The translations under genes were made by a program, and so were the position numbers. Below the pieces are notes generated by a model. It was not told where the DNA came from and did no database searches. It saw only the letters and a list, made by a program, of their open reading frames with translations. A stretch of 17,717 nucleotides of DNA from JAHFHB01 sp964393875 (lineage in GTDB: Bacteria > Omnitrophota > Omnitrophia > Omnitrophales > Aquincolibacteriaceae), in contig CAYMUZ010000091.1 in assembly GCA_964393875.1 (NCBI GenBank), positions 1-17,717 of the forward strand, in the 5' to 3' direction. Shown piece after piece: positions 1 to 7,130 of the stretch (position 1 is the stretch's first letter; each line of letters opens with the position of its first letter).

Positions 1-49
1 TCGCCGCACCGCCCATGGCCAGTTTAGAACCGGCCCCTCCCAAAAAAAA

Positions 50-469
50 TTAGCGCTTGCCAGCTTTGAGAACTTTATTGAGGTAGCCTTGAATGACAGG
101 AAACGCCAGTGTATCGTCTTCGTATTTTCCCTCTTCACGCAGGCGTGTGGAAAACGCCAGAAAAACTGAATCTTCTGTGAATTTTTGCGCGTGAGCTACC
201 AGCGGGGGCGTTTTCACAATGTCTCCGGGTTTCACATCCAGCTTCAAAACATCGTCGGAATTTTCAATCGGACAAGAATAACTCTCGTAAGCGCCGCTCA
301 CGAGATAGATATACTGCAAATCCTGCTTATGGTAGTGATTCGCACGCACACTGCCTGCCTTGGAAGTAATCAGCGCCACATGCCCAAGCTGGCCTTCAAA
401 AAGATTGTGAATTTCTCCGCGCTCGTCGACGAATGCAGGATCAATGTGCCGTAGTGTTTCAAGTTCCAT
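50..469 (-). CDS. Cupin-fold sugar-nucleotide isomerase/epimerase-like protein
   Basis: A 139-residue single-domain protein resembling the RmlC-like/WxcM-FdtA type cupins that act on dTDP- or UDP-sugars. The sequence shows the cupin signature: 'RANHYHKQDLQYIYLVSG' (around residues 42-59) gives the His-x-His and Gly pattern of cupin motif 1, and 'KPGDIVKTPPLVAHA' (around 80-94) is motif 2 with the Pro and final His. The start is supported by AAAGGA six bases before the ATG. It lies downstream of the epimerase on the same strand, separated by a hairpin array, so both are probably co-transcribed for nucleotide-sugar or surface-polysaccharide synthesis. The exact substrate and reaction (3,4-ketoisomerase or 3,5-epimerase) cannot be read from the sequence. 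A non-catalytic sugar-binding cupin is possible. Confidence 0.8.
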   Translation of the reverse strand: MELETLRHIDPAFVDERGEIHNLFEGQLGHVALITSKAGSVRANHYHKQDLQYIYLVSGAYESYSCPIENSDDVLKLDVKPGDIVKTPPLVAHAQKFTEDSVFLAFSTRLREEGKYEDDTLAFPVIQGYLNKVLKAGKR

Positions 470-521
470 GAAAAATCCTTTCGTTTTTTAGCGTCCAAGC
501 AGGTGTTGTGAAGAAGGGAAG

Positions 522-659
522 TCTCCGCCTTCTCCGGAGGAAAAGACTGTCGTGTACCTAACGCTGCTAGCGTTAGGTCATTCTCCGCCCCGGCCGGAGA
601 CAGGGACTGTTCATGCACCCCGTTGATAACGGGGTGTCATTCTCCGCAAAACCAGCGGA
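522..659 (-). repeat. Tandem hairpin repeat array (about 60-base unit)
   Basis: Two units of 60 and 59 bases (522-581 and 582-640), plus the start of a third at 641, lie between the epimerase stop and the cupin gene. Two hairpin types alternate. Type A: 557-577 (arms CCTAACGCT/AGCGTTAGG) and 616-636 (arms CACCCCGTT/AACGGGGTG), both with a 9-bp stem and 3-base loop but different arm sequences. Type B: 523-539 and 583-599 with identical CTCCG/CGGAG arms and 7-base loops; an imperfect third one at 643-659 (TCCGC/GCGGA) lies inside the epimerase coding end. The motif TCATTCTCCGC follows each A hairpin. The epimerase stop codon (637-639) is embedded in the repeat. The array may affect mRNA processing or attenuation, or be a dispersed palindromic element. 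Confidence 0.75.
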
Positions 660-2016
660 TGGTACGAGACAAACCGTCTGCCAAACCATAGCGCGGCTCG
701 AAGCCGGTTGAGGCCATTAGCTTGCTGATGTCAGGGCAGCGGCGTTTGGGGTCGGAGGTCGCATACACAGCATGCGGCGGATCGATATTGACCACCTCCA
801 CCTTGTACGGCATAGCGTTAGCGACCATCTCCGCAAGTTCACGAACTGAAACTTCAGGGCCGGGCGTGCCCACATTGAACGCTTCCCCGTTCTCTTCCGA
901 AAAAAGAATACGGAAGATCGCTTCAATTTCATCATTGATATAGCAGAAAGAGCGCGTGTTGTTGCCATGCCCATGAACCGGCAGAGGCTCTTTGCGGAGG
1001 GCATGCTCGATAAAATTGGGAAGCACGCGAAAATCATCGGGGCGAATACCGGGACCAAACACATTAAACGGCCGAATGATTTTGACCGGCACATTGTAAA
1101 CACGCCAGAACGCCAGCGACATCGTCTCACCAAACCGTTTTGATTCGTCGTAGCATGAGCGCGGGCCGGTAATCGAGACATTGCCATGGTAGGTTTCGGG
1201 CGTCGGCACAAACTTGGGATCCGGATCTCCGTAAACTTCACTCGAACTCATGAAAATGAAACTCTTCACCCGTTTTTTGTAGGCCAGCTCAAGCATGTTG
1301 CGCGTGCCGATCGTACCCACATCCATGGTTTCGATGGGATACTTGGTGTAATACACCGGCGACGCAATGCCCGCGGCGTGAATGATGTAATCAATGTCTT
1401 GAGCGGTCTCAAAAGGCTTGGTCACGTCGTGACGGTAGAATTCAAGATTCTTATCGGAAATGACCTGCTGCTGGTACCCGGTCACAAAATTATCCAGAAG
1501 CAGCGCGTGCGCCGGGGTCTCGAGTACTTCGGCATTCAGATATTTGAGCAAGTGCACCATGTAGCGGCCAAGAAAACCAAAGGCACCGGTAATCAAAAAT
1601 GTTTTTCCGGCGAAGTGATTGTGATAAGGCTTTAGGAAACGTGCTAAATCACGGATATCTTCGGCAATCACTTTGGATTCCGTCAATTTTGCAACGTTAT
1701 CGCGTTCCTGCCGGCGAATGGAAATCACCGGAGTTCCAATCTTTTTGAGAGTTTCATTGAGCATGTCTGACTTCTTCTCGCGGCTTCCGACCGAAGACTG
1801 CGCGGCAGGTTCCGGAACCTCGGCAATGAGTCCTTTGGCAATGTAAGACTTGATCAACTGTTGATACCCGGCATCGCCTTTTTGCCCCGCCACCCGGCGT
1901 AATTTTTCGATCACATTTTCAGGAATGCGAATCGAGATCAGTTTGTTGTCAGCACCGGGGCTTTCGACTTTCACGGCTCGGCGAACCGCTTTGAGCGTTT
2001 TTATCTTTGGATTCAT
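637..2016 (-). CDS. NAD-dependent UDP-sugar epimerase/decarboxylase fused to an N-terminal RHH DNA-binding domain
   Basis: A 459-residue protein. Residues ~24-66 look like a ribbon-helix-helix of the CopG/BrnA antitoxin type: strand 'KLISIRIP', helix 'ENVIEKLRRVAGQKG', then 'GYQQLIKSYIAKGLIAE'. A linker follows, then an extended short-chain dehydrogenase (~125-459) with the NAD loop GAFGFLG (144-150), 'SSSEVYGDP', the catalytic YDESK and 'RPFNVFGPG'. The pattern is closest to UDP-glucuronate decarboxylase (UDP-xylose synthase), though a dTDP-glucose dehydratase-like role is possible. I chose the ATG at 2016, with GGAG ten bases upstream, over a TTG at 2067 that falls inside the operator. An internal ATG at 1764 could yield an epimerase-only 375-residue form. 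No toxin gene is adjacent. First gene of a minus-strand operon with the cupin. Confidence 0.85.
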   Translation of the reverse strand: MNPKIKTLKAVRRAVKVESPGADNKLISIRIPENVIEKLRRVAGQKGDAGYQQLIKSYIAKGLIAEVPEPAAQSSVGSREKKSDMLNETLKKIGTPVISIRRQERDNVAKLTESKVIAEDIRDLARFLKPYHNHFAGKTFLITGAFGFLGRYMVHLLKYLNAEVLETPAHALLLDNFVTGYQQQVISDKNLEFYRHDVTKPFETAQDIDYIIHAAGIASPVYYTKYPIETMDVGTIGTRNMLELAYKKRVKSFIFMSSSEVYGDPDPKFVPTPETYHGNVSITGPRSCYDESKRFGETMSLAFWRVYNVPVKIIRPFNVFGPGIRPDDFRVLPNFIEHALRKEPLPVHGHGNNTRSFCYINDEIEAIFRILFSEENGEAFNVGTPGPEVSVRELAEMVANAMPYKVEVVNIDPPHAVYATSDPKRRCPDISKLMASTGFEPRYGLADGLSRTIRWFCGE

Positions 2017-2056
2017 ACGTTTGAGGGCTCCGTTCAATGAATTTTTCTGAGCGGTC

Positions 2057-2066
2057 TGTATATACA
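2057..2066. promoter_or_regulatory. Candidate operator 1, perfect palindrome TGTATATACA
   Basis: A perfect 10-bp palindrome in the 5' leader of the epimerase gene, downstream of its -10 box. A near-identical copy (TGTATATACG) begins 31 bases away at 2088, about three helical turns. Paired short palindromes are typical targets of RHH repressors, and the gene they control begins with an RHH domain. That the RHH domain binds here is inference. Confidence 0.55.
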
Positions 2067-2085
2067 AAATCCCGCACAGAGGAAA

Positions 2086-2114
2086 ATTGTATATACGAGC
2101 GCCACGTTTGTCAA
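2086..2114 (-). promoter_or_regulatory. Sigma70-type promoter of the RHH-epimerase operon
   Basis: On the minus strand, TTGACA (2109-2114) is followed by a 17-base spacer and TACAAT (2086-2091). The -35 box is a perfect consensus match, the -10 box is one base off TATAAT, and the spacing is ideal. Transcription would start near 2079, giving a leader of about 60 bases that contains the operator at 2057-2066. Confidence 0.75.
2088..2097. promoter_or_regulatory. Candidate operator 2, TGTATATACG, overlapping the -10 box
   Basis: The second copy of the palindrome, with one terminal mismatch. It overlaps four bases of the -10 hexamer (2086-2091) of the minus-strand promoter and continues into the spacer, so a bound repressor would block RNA polymerase. 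It pairs with the perfect copy at 2057-2066. Confidence 0.5.
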
Positions 2115-2199
2115 GTTCTTACGCCCTTTTTGGGCATAAAACCACCCCCTCCCATCCGTCCCTTAAGCGGCTTTTACTTCCCAACCCGTAAAATTTAAA

Positions 2200-2205
2200 T
2201 ACAAT
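2200..2205 (+). promoter_or_regulatory. Candidate -10 box of mgtA (leaderless type)
   Basis: TACAAT ends seven bases before the mgtA ATG at 2213, and no Shine-Dalgarno sequence is visible. Transcription would start at or next to the A of the start codon. No convincing -35 box is present. The DUF6178-type gene has almost the same layout. Confidence 0.4.
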
Positions 2206-2212
2206 ACGCCCT

Positions 2213-4792
2213 ATGCCTGCAAAGAAAAAAAATCATTCTGAGCCATCCTCTCTCAAAAACCCACTGCACCGAATTGAGGTGCTGGCCACTCTGCCCGTCG
2301 AAGAAGTGCTGCGCTCGTTTGCGACAACGCTGCAGGGGCTGAGCGAGGACGAGGCTCAAAAGCGTCTCGGAGAATACGGCTACAACGAACCGGCCAAGGG
2401 AGAAACTCGCACACTTATCAAACAAATCTTACTCAAATTTATTGATCCGCTGGTGATTGTACTCGTGGTCATCGGCGGGTTCTCGCTGCTCTTCGGCGAA
2501 AAAATCGAAGCGCTGCTTGTTCTCATGATGATTTTAATGAGCGTGCTGCTTTCATTTACACAGGAGTACCGTTCTGACCGCGAGGCTCAAAAACTGATCG
2601 AGCTCGTGCGCGCAACCGCCACGGTGTTTCGAGACGGGAAGCGAACGGAAATCAAGATGAATCAGCTGGTGCCCGGCGACATTGTCGATCTTTACGCCGG
2701 CGACATGATCCCGGCAGATCTGCGAATTCTCACTTGCAAAGATTTATTCATCAACCAAGCCTCGCTTACGGGGGAATCGTTTCCGGTGGAAAAAACGGCG
2801 AACCCGGCCCAAACCGCGGGTGTTGCGGCAACTCAGCAAAACAATATTGCGTTTATGGGCTCAAGCGTAGTCAGCGGCACTGCACTTGGGCTTGTGATTA
2901 AAACAGGCACTGAGACGCAATTTGGAGAAATCTCCAAACGGCTGGCGGCCATTCGCGAGCAGACAAGCTTTGAAAAAGGCATTCACCGTTTCGTGTGGCT
3001 GATGATTCGGTTAATGATCACCCTCATCGGCATCATCTTCCTCATCAACATCTTCAAGCAGGGCGACCCGGTTCAGGCTTTGCTTTTTTCGCTGGCGGTC
3101 GCCGTAGGCCTCACGCCGGAAATGCTGCCCATGATCATCACGATCAATCTCTCCAAAGGCGCCATCGCCATGTCTAAAAAGAAAGTGATTGTCAAACGCC
3201 TCAACTCAATTCAGAACCTGGGCGCCATGGATATCATCTGCACGGACAAAACCGGCACGCTAACGCTGGATGAGGTGGTGCTTGAGAAACACTGCGACGT
3301 CGTGCGCAATGAAGACGCGGAGGTTTTAAAATACGCCTACCTCAACAGTTTTCACCAAACCGGGCTTAAAAATCTTCTCGACCGCGCCATTTTAAAAAAT
3401 GAGGTCGTGCTTGAAGAAAGCTATAAAAAAAATGATGAGGTCCCCTTTGATTTTTCACGCCGAATCATGTCGGTCATCGTTGAGCGTGACGCCACACACA
3501 CTTTGATCGCCAAGGGAGCTCCGGAAGAAATTTTTAAACGCTGCAGCCACTATGAGCTCGAAGGTGAGATTTTTGAAATGGAAAATCTGATTTTGACAGA
3601 TTTAAAAGAAGAGTATGACAATCTCAGTTCCGACGGCTTCCGTGTGCTGGCGGTGGCTTATAAAAATCTGGTGGAGACAAAAATCGCTTACTCCAAAGAC
3701 GATGAGTGCCAACTAACGCTCAAAGGCTACTTGGCGTTTCTGGACCCGCCCAAACCCAGCGCACGCGAAACCATCCGCAGCCTGCAGGAACTCGGAGTGA
3801 CGTTTAAAGTACTGACCGGTGACAACGACCTGGTGACACGGAAGATCTGCGCCCACGTCGGGCTGGATATTAAGGAATTGATCACCGGCGACAAGCTCGA
3901 TACGGTGACGGATGAACAGTTGAAAGACATTGCGGAGCATACAACGGTATTTGCACGTCTCTCTCCCCTTCAAAAAGAACGTGTCATCCGTACACTGCGA
4001 GACAGCGGACACGTGGTCGGGTATCTCGGCGACGGCATTAACGACGCTCCGTCGCTCAAAGCCGCCGATGTGGGTATTTCCGTCAATAACGCCGTCGATA
4101 TTGCCAAAGAATCGGCCGACATGATTTTGTTGGAAAAAAGTTTGCTCGTACTCAAAGACGGCGTCATCGAAGGAAGAAAAACATTCGGCAATATTCTGAA
4201 ATATATCCGCATGGGCGCCAGTTCCAATTTTGGAAACATGATCACGATGACTGCGGCCAGCCTGTTTCTGCCGTTCCTGCCCATGAAGCCGATTCAGATT
4301 CTTCTCAATAATCTGCTCTATGATTTTTCGCAGATTGCCATTCCCACAGATTCTGTGGATGCCGAGTACCTGAGGGCACCCCGCCGCTGGGACATCGGCG
4401 CCATTCAAAGATTCATGGCCGTCTTTGGTCCGCTCAGCTCTCTTTTTGATTTTTTGACCTTCGGAATCTTACTATTCGTTTTCAAAGTGACGCAGGCTCA
4501 ATTTCACACAGGCTGGTTTTGGGAATCGCTCTGCACGCAAACGCTTGTCATTCACGTGATCAGAACGGCCAAAGTGCCTTTCAAAGAAAGCCGGCCCGGA
4601 CTTTTTTTGCTGCTGATGTCTATTTTTGTCGTCTGCATCGCCCTCGCCATCAGCTTCTCGCCGTACGGCCGCGACCTCGGATTTGTCAAACTCAGTAATG
4701 CTTATTTCCCGGTTTTATTCCTCATCGTAGGCAGCTACCTCATCGCCACTCAAAAACTCAAGTCTTGGTTCGTCCGCAAATTCGGCTTCTAA
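2213..4792 (+). CDS. mgtA: Magnesium-transporting P-type ATPase MgtA
   Basis: An 859-residue inner-membrane P-type (P3B) ATPase that would import Mg2+ using ATP. It has the actuator motif TGES (186-189), the membrane motif VGLTPEMLP (298-306), the phosphorylation site DKTGTLT with acceptor D345, the nucleotide-binding 'TGDN', and the hinge 'GDGINDAP'. Family-specific stretches such as 'NSFHQTGLKNLLD', 'PFDFSRRIMSV' and 'NNLLYDFSQIAIPTD' match my memory of MgtA/MgtB rather than Ca2+ or K+ pumps. Hydrophobic segments occur around 72-117, 259-307 and in the C-terminal quarter. It is slightly shorter than the E. coli enzyme, mainly at the N-terminus. It diverges from the sugar operon and ends at a strong terminator. 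The E. coli-type long regulatory leader is absent. Confidence 0.93.
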   Translation: MPAKKKNHSEPSSLKNPLHRIEVLATLPVEEVLRSFATTLQGLSEDEAQKRLGEYGYNEPAKGETRTLIKQILLKFIDPLVIVLVVIGGFSLLFGEKIEALLVLMMILMSVLLSFTQEYRSDREAQKLIELVRATATVFRDGKRTEIKMNQLVPGDIVDLYAGDMIPADLRILTCKDLFINQASLTGESFPVEKTANPAQTAGVAATQQNNIAFMGSSVVSGTALGLVIKTGTETQFGEISKRLAAIREQTSFEKGIHRFVWLMIRLMITLIGIIFLINIFKQGDPVQALLFSLAVAVGLTPEMLPMIITINLSKGAIAMSKKKVIVKRLNSIQNLGAMDIICTDKTGTLTLDEVVLEKHCDVVRNEDAEVLKYAYLNSFHQTGLKNLLDRAILKNEVVLEESYKKNDEVPFDFSRRIMSVIVERDATHTLIAKGAPEEIFKRCSHYELEGEIFEMENLILTDLKEEYDNLSSDGFRVLAVAYKNLVETKIAYSKDDECQLTLKGYLAFLDPPKPSARETIRSLQELGVTFKVLTGDNDLVTRKICAHVGLDIKELITGDKLDTVTDEQLKDIAEHTTVFARLSPLQKERVIRTLRDSGHVVGYLGDGINDAPSLKAADVGISVNNAVDIAKESADMILLEKSLLVLKDGVIEGRKTFGNILKYIRMGASSNFGNMITMTAASLFLPFLPMKPIQILLNNLLYDFSQIAIPTDSVDAEYLRAPRRWDIGAIQRFMAVFGPLSSLFDFLTFGILLFVFKVTQAQFHTGWFWESLCTQTLVIHVIRTAKVPFKESRPGLFLLLMSIFVVCIALAISFSPYGRDLGFVKLSNAYFPVLFLIVGSYLIATQKLKSWFVRKFGF

Positions 4793-4793
4793 G

Positions 4794-4839
4794 TGTCAAG
4801 TGTCAATGAATCAATGGGGTCAAGTCTTGACATTTGACA
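4794..4839. repeat. TGTCAA/TTGACA inverted repeat cluster
   Basis: TGTCAAGTGTCAA (4794-4806) just after the mgtA stop is mirrored by TTGACATTTGACA (4827-4839), with one mismatch between arms. GTCAAGTCTTGAC in the middle is itself palindromic. The stem would be AT-rich and weak. It could be a binding site or a small dispersed repeat; no function is evident. Confidence 0.5.
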
Positions 4840-4872
4840 AGTGAAATAAGTTAAGAGTCTCCTTCAAACACC

Positions 4873-4906
4873 CGCCGGCGGGTGAAAGCCCTCCGGCGTT
4901 TTTTTT
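4873..4906 (+). terminator. Rho-independent terminator of mgtA
   Basis: A GC-rich stem with arms CGCCGG-C-GGG and CCC-T-CCGGCG (nine pairs, one mismatch) closes a six-base loop and is followed by eight T's (4899-4906). It begins about 80 bases after the mgtA stop on the same strand. An overlapping perfect 16-base palindrome (4869-4884) could form an alternative hairpin. Confidence 0.8.
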
Positions 4907-5029
4907 AAGCCCGCCTCTGGATTTTCGTTTCATGAACTTTTTATTGTATACTTCGGGACGGCGTCCCGTATTCCACAGGCCGAAGCAAGGTTTAGCCTGT
5001 TGCCTTATGACGACGAACCCGGAACCGCT

Positions 5030-5127
5030 GGGTCTGTTGCACAACGCAATAATCACCATCCTGTAGGGGCAATTCATGAATTGCCCCTACCAACGGTTGC
5101 GGTTCAGCGTCTTTCTGCAACAGACCC
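5030..5127. mobile_element. MITE-like element with IS6-like terminal inverted repeats
   Basis: GGGTCTGTTGCA (5030-5041) and its exact reverse complement TGCAACAGACCC (5116-5127) bound a 98-base non-coding stretch. The ends resemble the GG..CTGTTGCA ends of IS6-family insertion sequences as I remember them. No 8-base target duplication is visible at the borders, so it is old, or not a transposon. The perfect palindrome at 5063-5090 lies near its centre. Confidence 0.4.
5063..5090. repeat. 28-base perfect palindrome of a dispersed type
   Basis: Arm GTAGGGGCAATTCA is followed directly by its reverse complement. Palindromes beginning GTAGGGGC are common dispersed repeats in many environmental bacterial genomes. 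It lies nested in the larger inverted repeat at 5030-5127. Confidence 0.8.
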
Positions 5128-5139
5128 GTTGGGTACCGT

Positions 5140-5268
5140 CTACTTGGCAGTCTTGGCTGTTCCGTGTTTATGCCCGTGTTTCTTCCCACTGGCAAATGCC
5201 GTACCGGCCGCAAGGCTGGTAATGATCAGCGCTAAAGCCAAAACAGTTGTAACCGTTGATTTGTTCAT
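5140..5268 (-). CDS. Small secreted His/Lys-rich peptide
   Basis: A 42-codon gene. The first 26 residues form a classic signal peptide: Met-Asn-Lys start, hydrophobic core 'VLALALIITSLAA' and cleavage site 'GTAFA'. The predicted mature peptide has 16 residues, SGKKHGHKHGTAKTAK, with three His and five Lys. The start is backed by AAGGAG ten bases upstream of the ATG, and a possible promoter lies at 5291-5318. It would be exported to the periplasm or outside. A metal-binding or acid-stress role could be guessed from the composition and the nearby Mg2+ pump, but I do not recognise a family. The codon structure, SD and export signal together make a real gene likely. Confidence 0.7.
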   Translation of the reverse strand: MNKSTVTTVLALALIITSLAAGTAFASGKKHGHKHGTAKTAK

Positions 5269-5290
5269 GATAAGGATTCTCCTTTTTGAG

Positions 5291-5318
5291 ATGATAAACG
5301 ATGTCTACTGTAGTCTAA
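5291..5318 (-). promoter_or_regulatory. Possible promoter of the small peptide gene
   Basis: On the minus strand, TTAGAC (5313-5318), a 16-base spacer and TATCAT (5291-5296) lie just upstream of the Shine-Dalgarno sequence. Both boxes are partial matches. The region is the 98-base gap after the DUF6178-type gene, so read-through from that gene is also possible. Confidence 0.3.
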
Positions 5319-5366
5319 CTTACTCGTCCAGAGGTTAAACCGGGGTTAGTGAGAGATTAGAATTTT

Positions 5367-7043
5367 TTAATGCTTTACCCACATCACGGTCTTCAAACGG
5401 AAGTCGAGATCTCTCGCCGCAGAACCATCAAAAGCGGCCTCCATTTCATCAAAGATGAGACCCCACAACGGCAAGAGGAGCGCGGCCTCTTTCTCTGAAA
5501 AGGCCCCATACACAAAACCTTTCCGAATGTCTGATGAAATACGGGAACGGGCACCATGGACACTAAAAACTTTCTCATAGAATTTTTTTGCCTGCCTGGG
5601 CGTCAGCGGTGCGAGGGTTTGTGTGAGTCCGAGCGTTTTACGCGCAAAGGCAGTGCCAAGCAGTGAGAAAAATCCACAACCGCTTGAAAATGCACGCACC
5701 GCATTGAGCGCCAGTCTCAGGCCTTTGGGTTTCTCAGCCAATAGCCAGCCATGAATCGTTTCAAGCTGCGAGACAGCACGCACGGTCCGATTCAACTCGT
5801 CAAGCGTTTTAAAATCGCGCAGATGATAAAGATGGTCCGAAAATCTGGTGTCGTAATAGAGCGGGATCTGTTCAAAAAACCCACGCAGGATATTGGCATA
5901 ACTCCCTTCAAAGGAATCAAACATCAAATCGCAGTCTTTCTCCCAAAACGTATTCAGCAGATGAATCACAGAATCACGTGCTTCCTGAATCAGCGTCGCC
6001 GCCCTGCGAAAAATAGGTTCCAGCCAACGTTCACTCAGCAGCTGACGTGCAGCCTCGTAGTTACTGCTCGTTAAATGTTCAAGGCCGATATTGACATACT
6101 GGCGTGAGCGTTCAACGCCCCGGCGAATCGACGCCTCTGAGGAGAAATCAAGACCGCTGGCTGCAATCACTTTATTCGCCAGCCAGGCCAGCTCTTCTTG
6201 AACACTTTCAAGCACACCCGGAGTGTCTTGGCGCAACAACACCAACACCTCATCAAGAAAGAGAGTCTCCTGATTCCAGCGCACAAGATGCCCGGGCTGA
6301 CTGTCACTTTCGTGCGCCACGGGCTGCGCCGCCCCCTTTTTGGGGAACGCTTCAAATTCTTCGACACTCATGCGCCGGTAAACCTTCCGCGCAGTTTCCA
6401 CATCGGGAAACCCACGCTCAGCCAAACGGTCTTCGCGCAGGCGATACGCTTCCTCTTCGATCAAATCCGTATTTTCAGAAACCAGGCTCTCGGCCAAAGC
6501 CGCATAACGGCCACGGTGATTTTCATAAAGAATTTCGAGAGTTCGTTTCACCGTGTCAATATTTTGTTCAGGCACAGAAAAATGATAGCGCTCATCGAGA
6601 GTAAAATACTGCCGATCCCCCAATAACTCATCGCTGGCGTATTCCCAATCGGGTTTGACAACTTGAACCAGCGATTGGAAACAAGCCACGAGCGTCTCGA
6701 AGTCGATTCCCTCGATCCATTCCATGGTTTTTTCAGCACCCGCGGCTACAAGCGTTTCAAGCCAGGTTAAAAAACCGCCGCTTTCAACACGATCTCCCTT
6801 CCAGCATTCCATGTCGCCCACAAAAGTCAGCTGTGGAAGGGTTGCGTATTGCAAAATCTCAGACCGTTCTTCGGTGTCGAGTTCGCGCGTGATGAGGTAA
6901 AGCTCCTCCTGCGAAAGACCGCGCGTCAGGCGCGCAGGCTCGTGGGCGCGAATCAGCAGATCCCCCTTTTCACTCACGGGGGAGTTGCGAATCACTGTTT
7001 CCTGCTCCTCAGGGCTGAGAGCTTCGAATTTATCGTGGTCCAT
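5367..7043 (-). CDS. DUF6178-type protein of unknown function
   Basis: A 558-residue soluble protein without signal peptide or membrane segments. It appears mostly alpha-helical and acidic. I relate it to DUF6178 from the pattern in the N-terminal half: 'YATLPQLTFVGDMECWKGDRV', then 'WLETLVAAGAEKTMEWI', 'YFTLDERYHF' and 'EEEAYRLREDRLAERGFPDVETARKVYRRM'. This assignment is from memory of the family's motifs, not a search. The function of the family is unknown to me. There is no SD before the ATG, and a TAGAAT box lies nine bases upstream, suggesting a near-leaderless transcript. It diverges from the M16 protease gene (113-base gap) and is followed by the small peptide gene on the same strand. 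Confidence 0.75.
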   Translation of the reverse strand: MDHDKFEALSPEEQETVIRNSPVSEKGDLLIRAHEPARLTRGLSQEELYLITRELDTEERSEILQYATLPQLTFVGDMECWKGDRVESGGFLTWLETLVAAGAEKTMEWIEGIDFETLVACFQSLVQVVKPDWEYASDELLGDRQYFTLDERYHFSVPEQNIDTVKRTLEILYENHRGRYAALAESLVSENTDLIEEEAYRLREDRLAERGFPDVETARKVYRRMSVEEFEAFPKKGAAQPVAHESDSQPGHLVRWNQETLFLDEVLVLLRQDTPGVLESVQEELAWLANKVIAASGLDFSSEASIRRGVERSRQYVNIGLEHLTSSNYEAARQLLSERWLEPIFRRAATLIQEARDSVIHLLNTFWEKDCDLMFDSFEGSYANILRGFFEQIPLYYDTRFSDHLYHLRDFKTLDELNRTVRAVSQLETIHGWLLAEKPKGLRLALNAVRAFSSGCGFFSLLGTAFARKTLGLTQTLAPLTPRQAKKFYEKVFSVHGARSRISSDIRKGFVYGAFSEKEAALLLPLWGLIFDEMEAAFDGSAARDLDFRLKTVMWVKH

Positions 7044-7052
7044 AGGGCGCGT

Positions 7053-7058
7053 ATTCTA
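7053..7058 (-). promoter_or_regulatory. Candidate -10 box of the DUF6178-type gene
   Basis: TAGAAT on the minus strand lies nine bases from the ATG, with no SD between. The context TAGAATACGCGCCCTATG matches TACAATACGCCCTATG at mgtA apart from one base and a two-base gap. No clear -35 box is seen. Confidence 0.4.
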
Positions 7059-7130
7059 GCGGAACCCTGCAAAAAAAAACAGTCATAGAATCACACGGAG
7101 GAAACCGTTAGACTAGCGTCTCTTGAAGTC

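Larger units (their letters stand above)
4907..5139. other. Non-coding stretch between the mgtA terminator and the small peptide gene
   Basis: I see no convincing gene here. The stretch holds a GC-rich hairpin (CGGGAC/GTCCCG, 4954-4968) without a T-run on either strand, and the MITE-like element at 5030-5127. Open frames crossing it encode the peptide 'GAIHELPL', which is simply the translation of the palindromic repeat and not a sign of a protein. Confidence 0.6.

Noticed and set aside
1..49. Possible start of a further minus-strand gene (ATG at 16 or TTG upstream) after the cupin gene
   Set aside because: Too few codons remain and no well-spaced SD is present, so neither frame nor product can be supported.
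370..618. 82-codon minus-strand frame spanning the hairpin array
   Set aside because: It overlaps the cupin coding region out of frame and covers the hairpin repeats; the cupin frame has clear motifs and an SD.
2122..2137. Small GCCC/GGGC hairpin upstream of the epimerase promoter as a terminator
   Set aside because: The stem is only four or five pairs, no T-run follows, and no gene ends there.
4954..4968. GC-rich hairpin as a terminator
   Set aside because: There is no T-run after the hairpin on either strand.
4992..5213. Minus-strand open frame with 'GAIHELPL'
   Set aside because: It is the translation of the palindromic repeat and flanking inverted repeats; no SD or recognisable domain.
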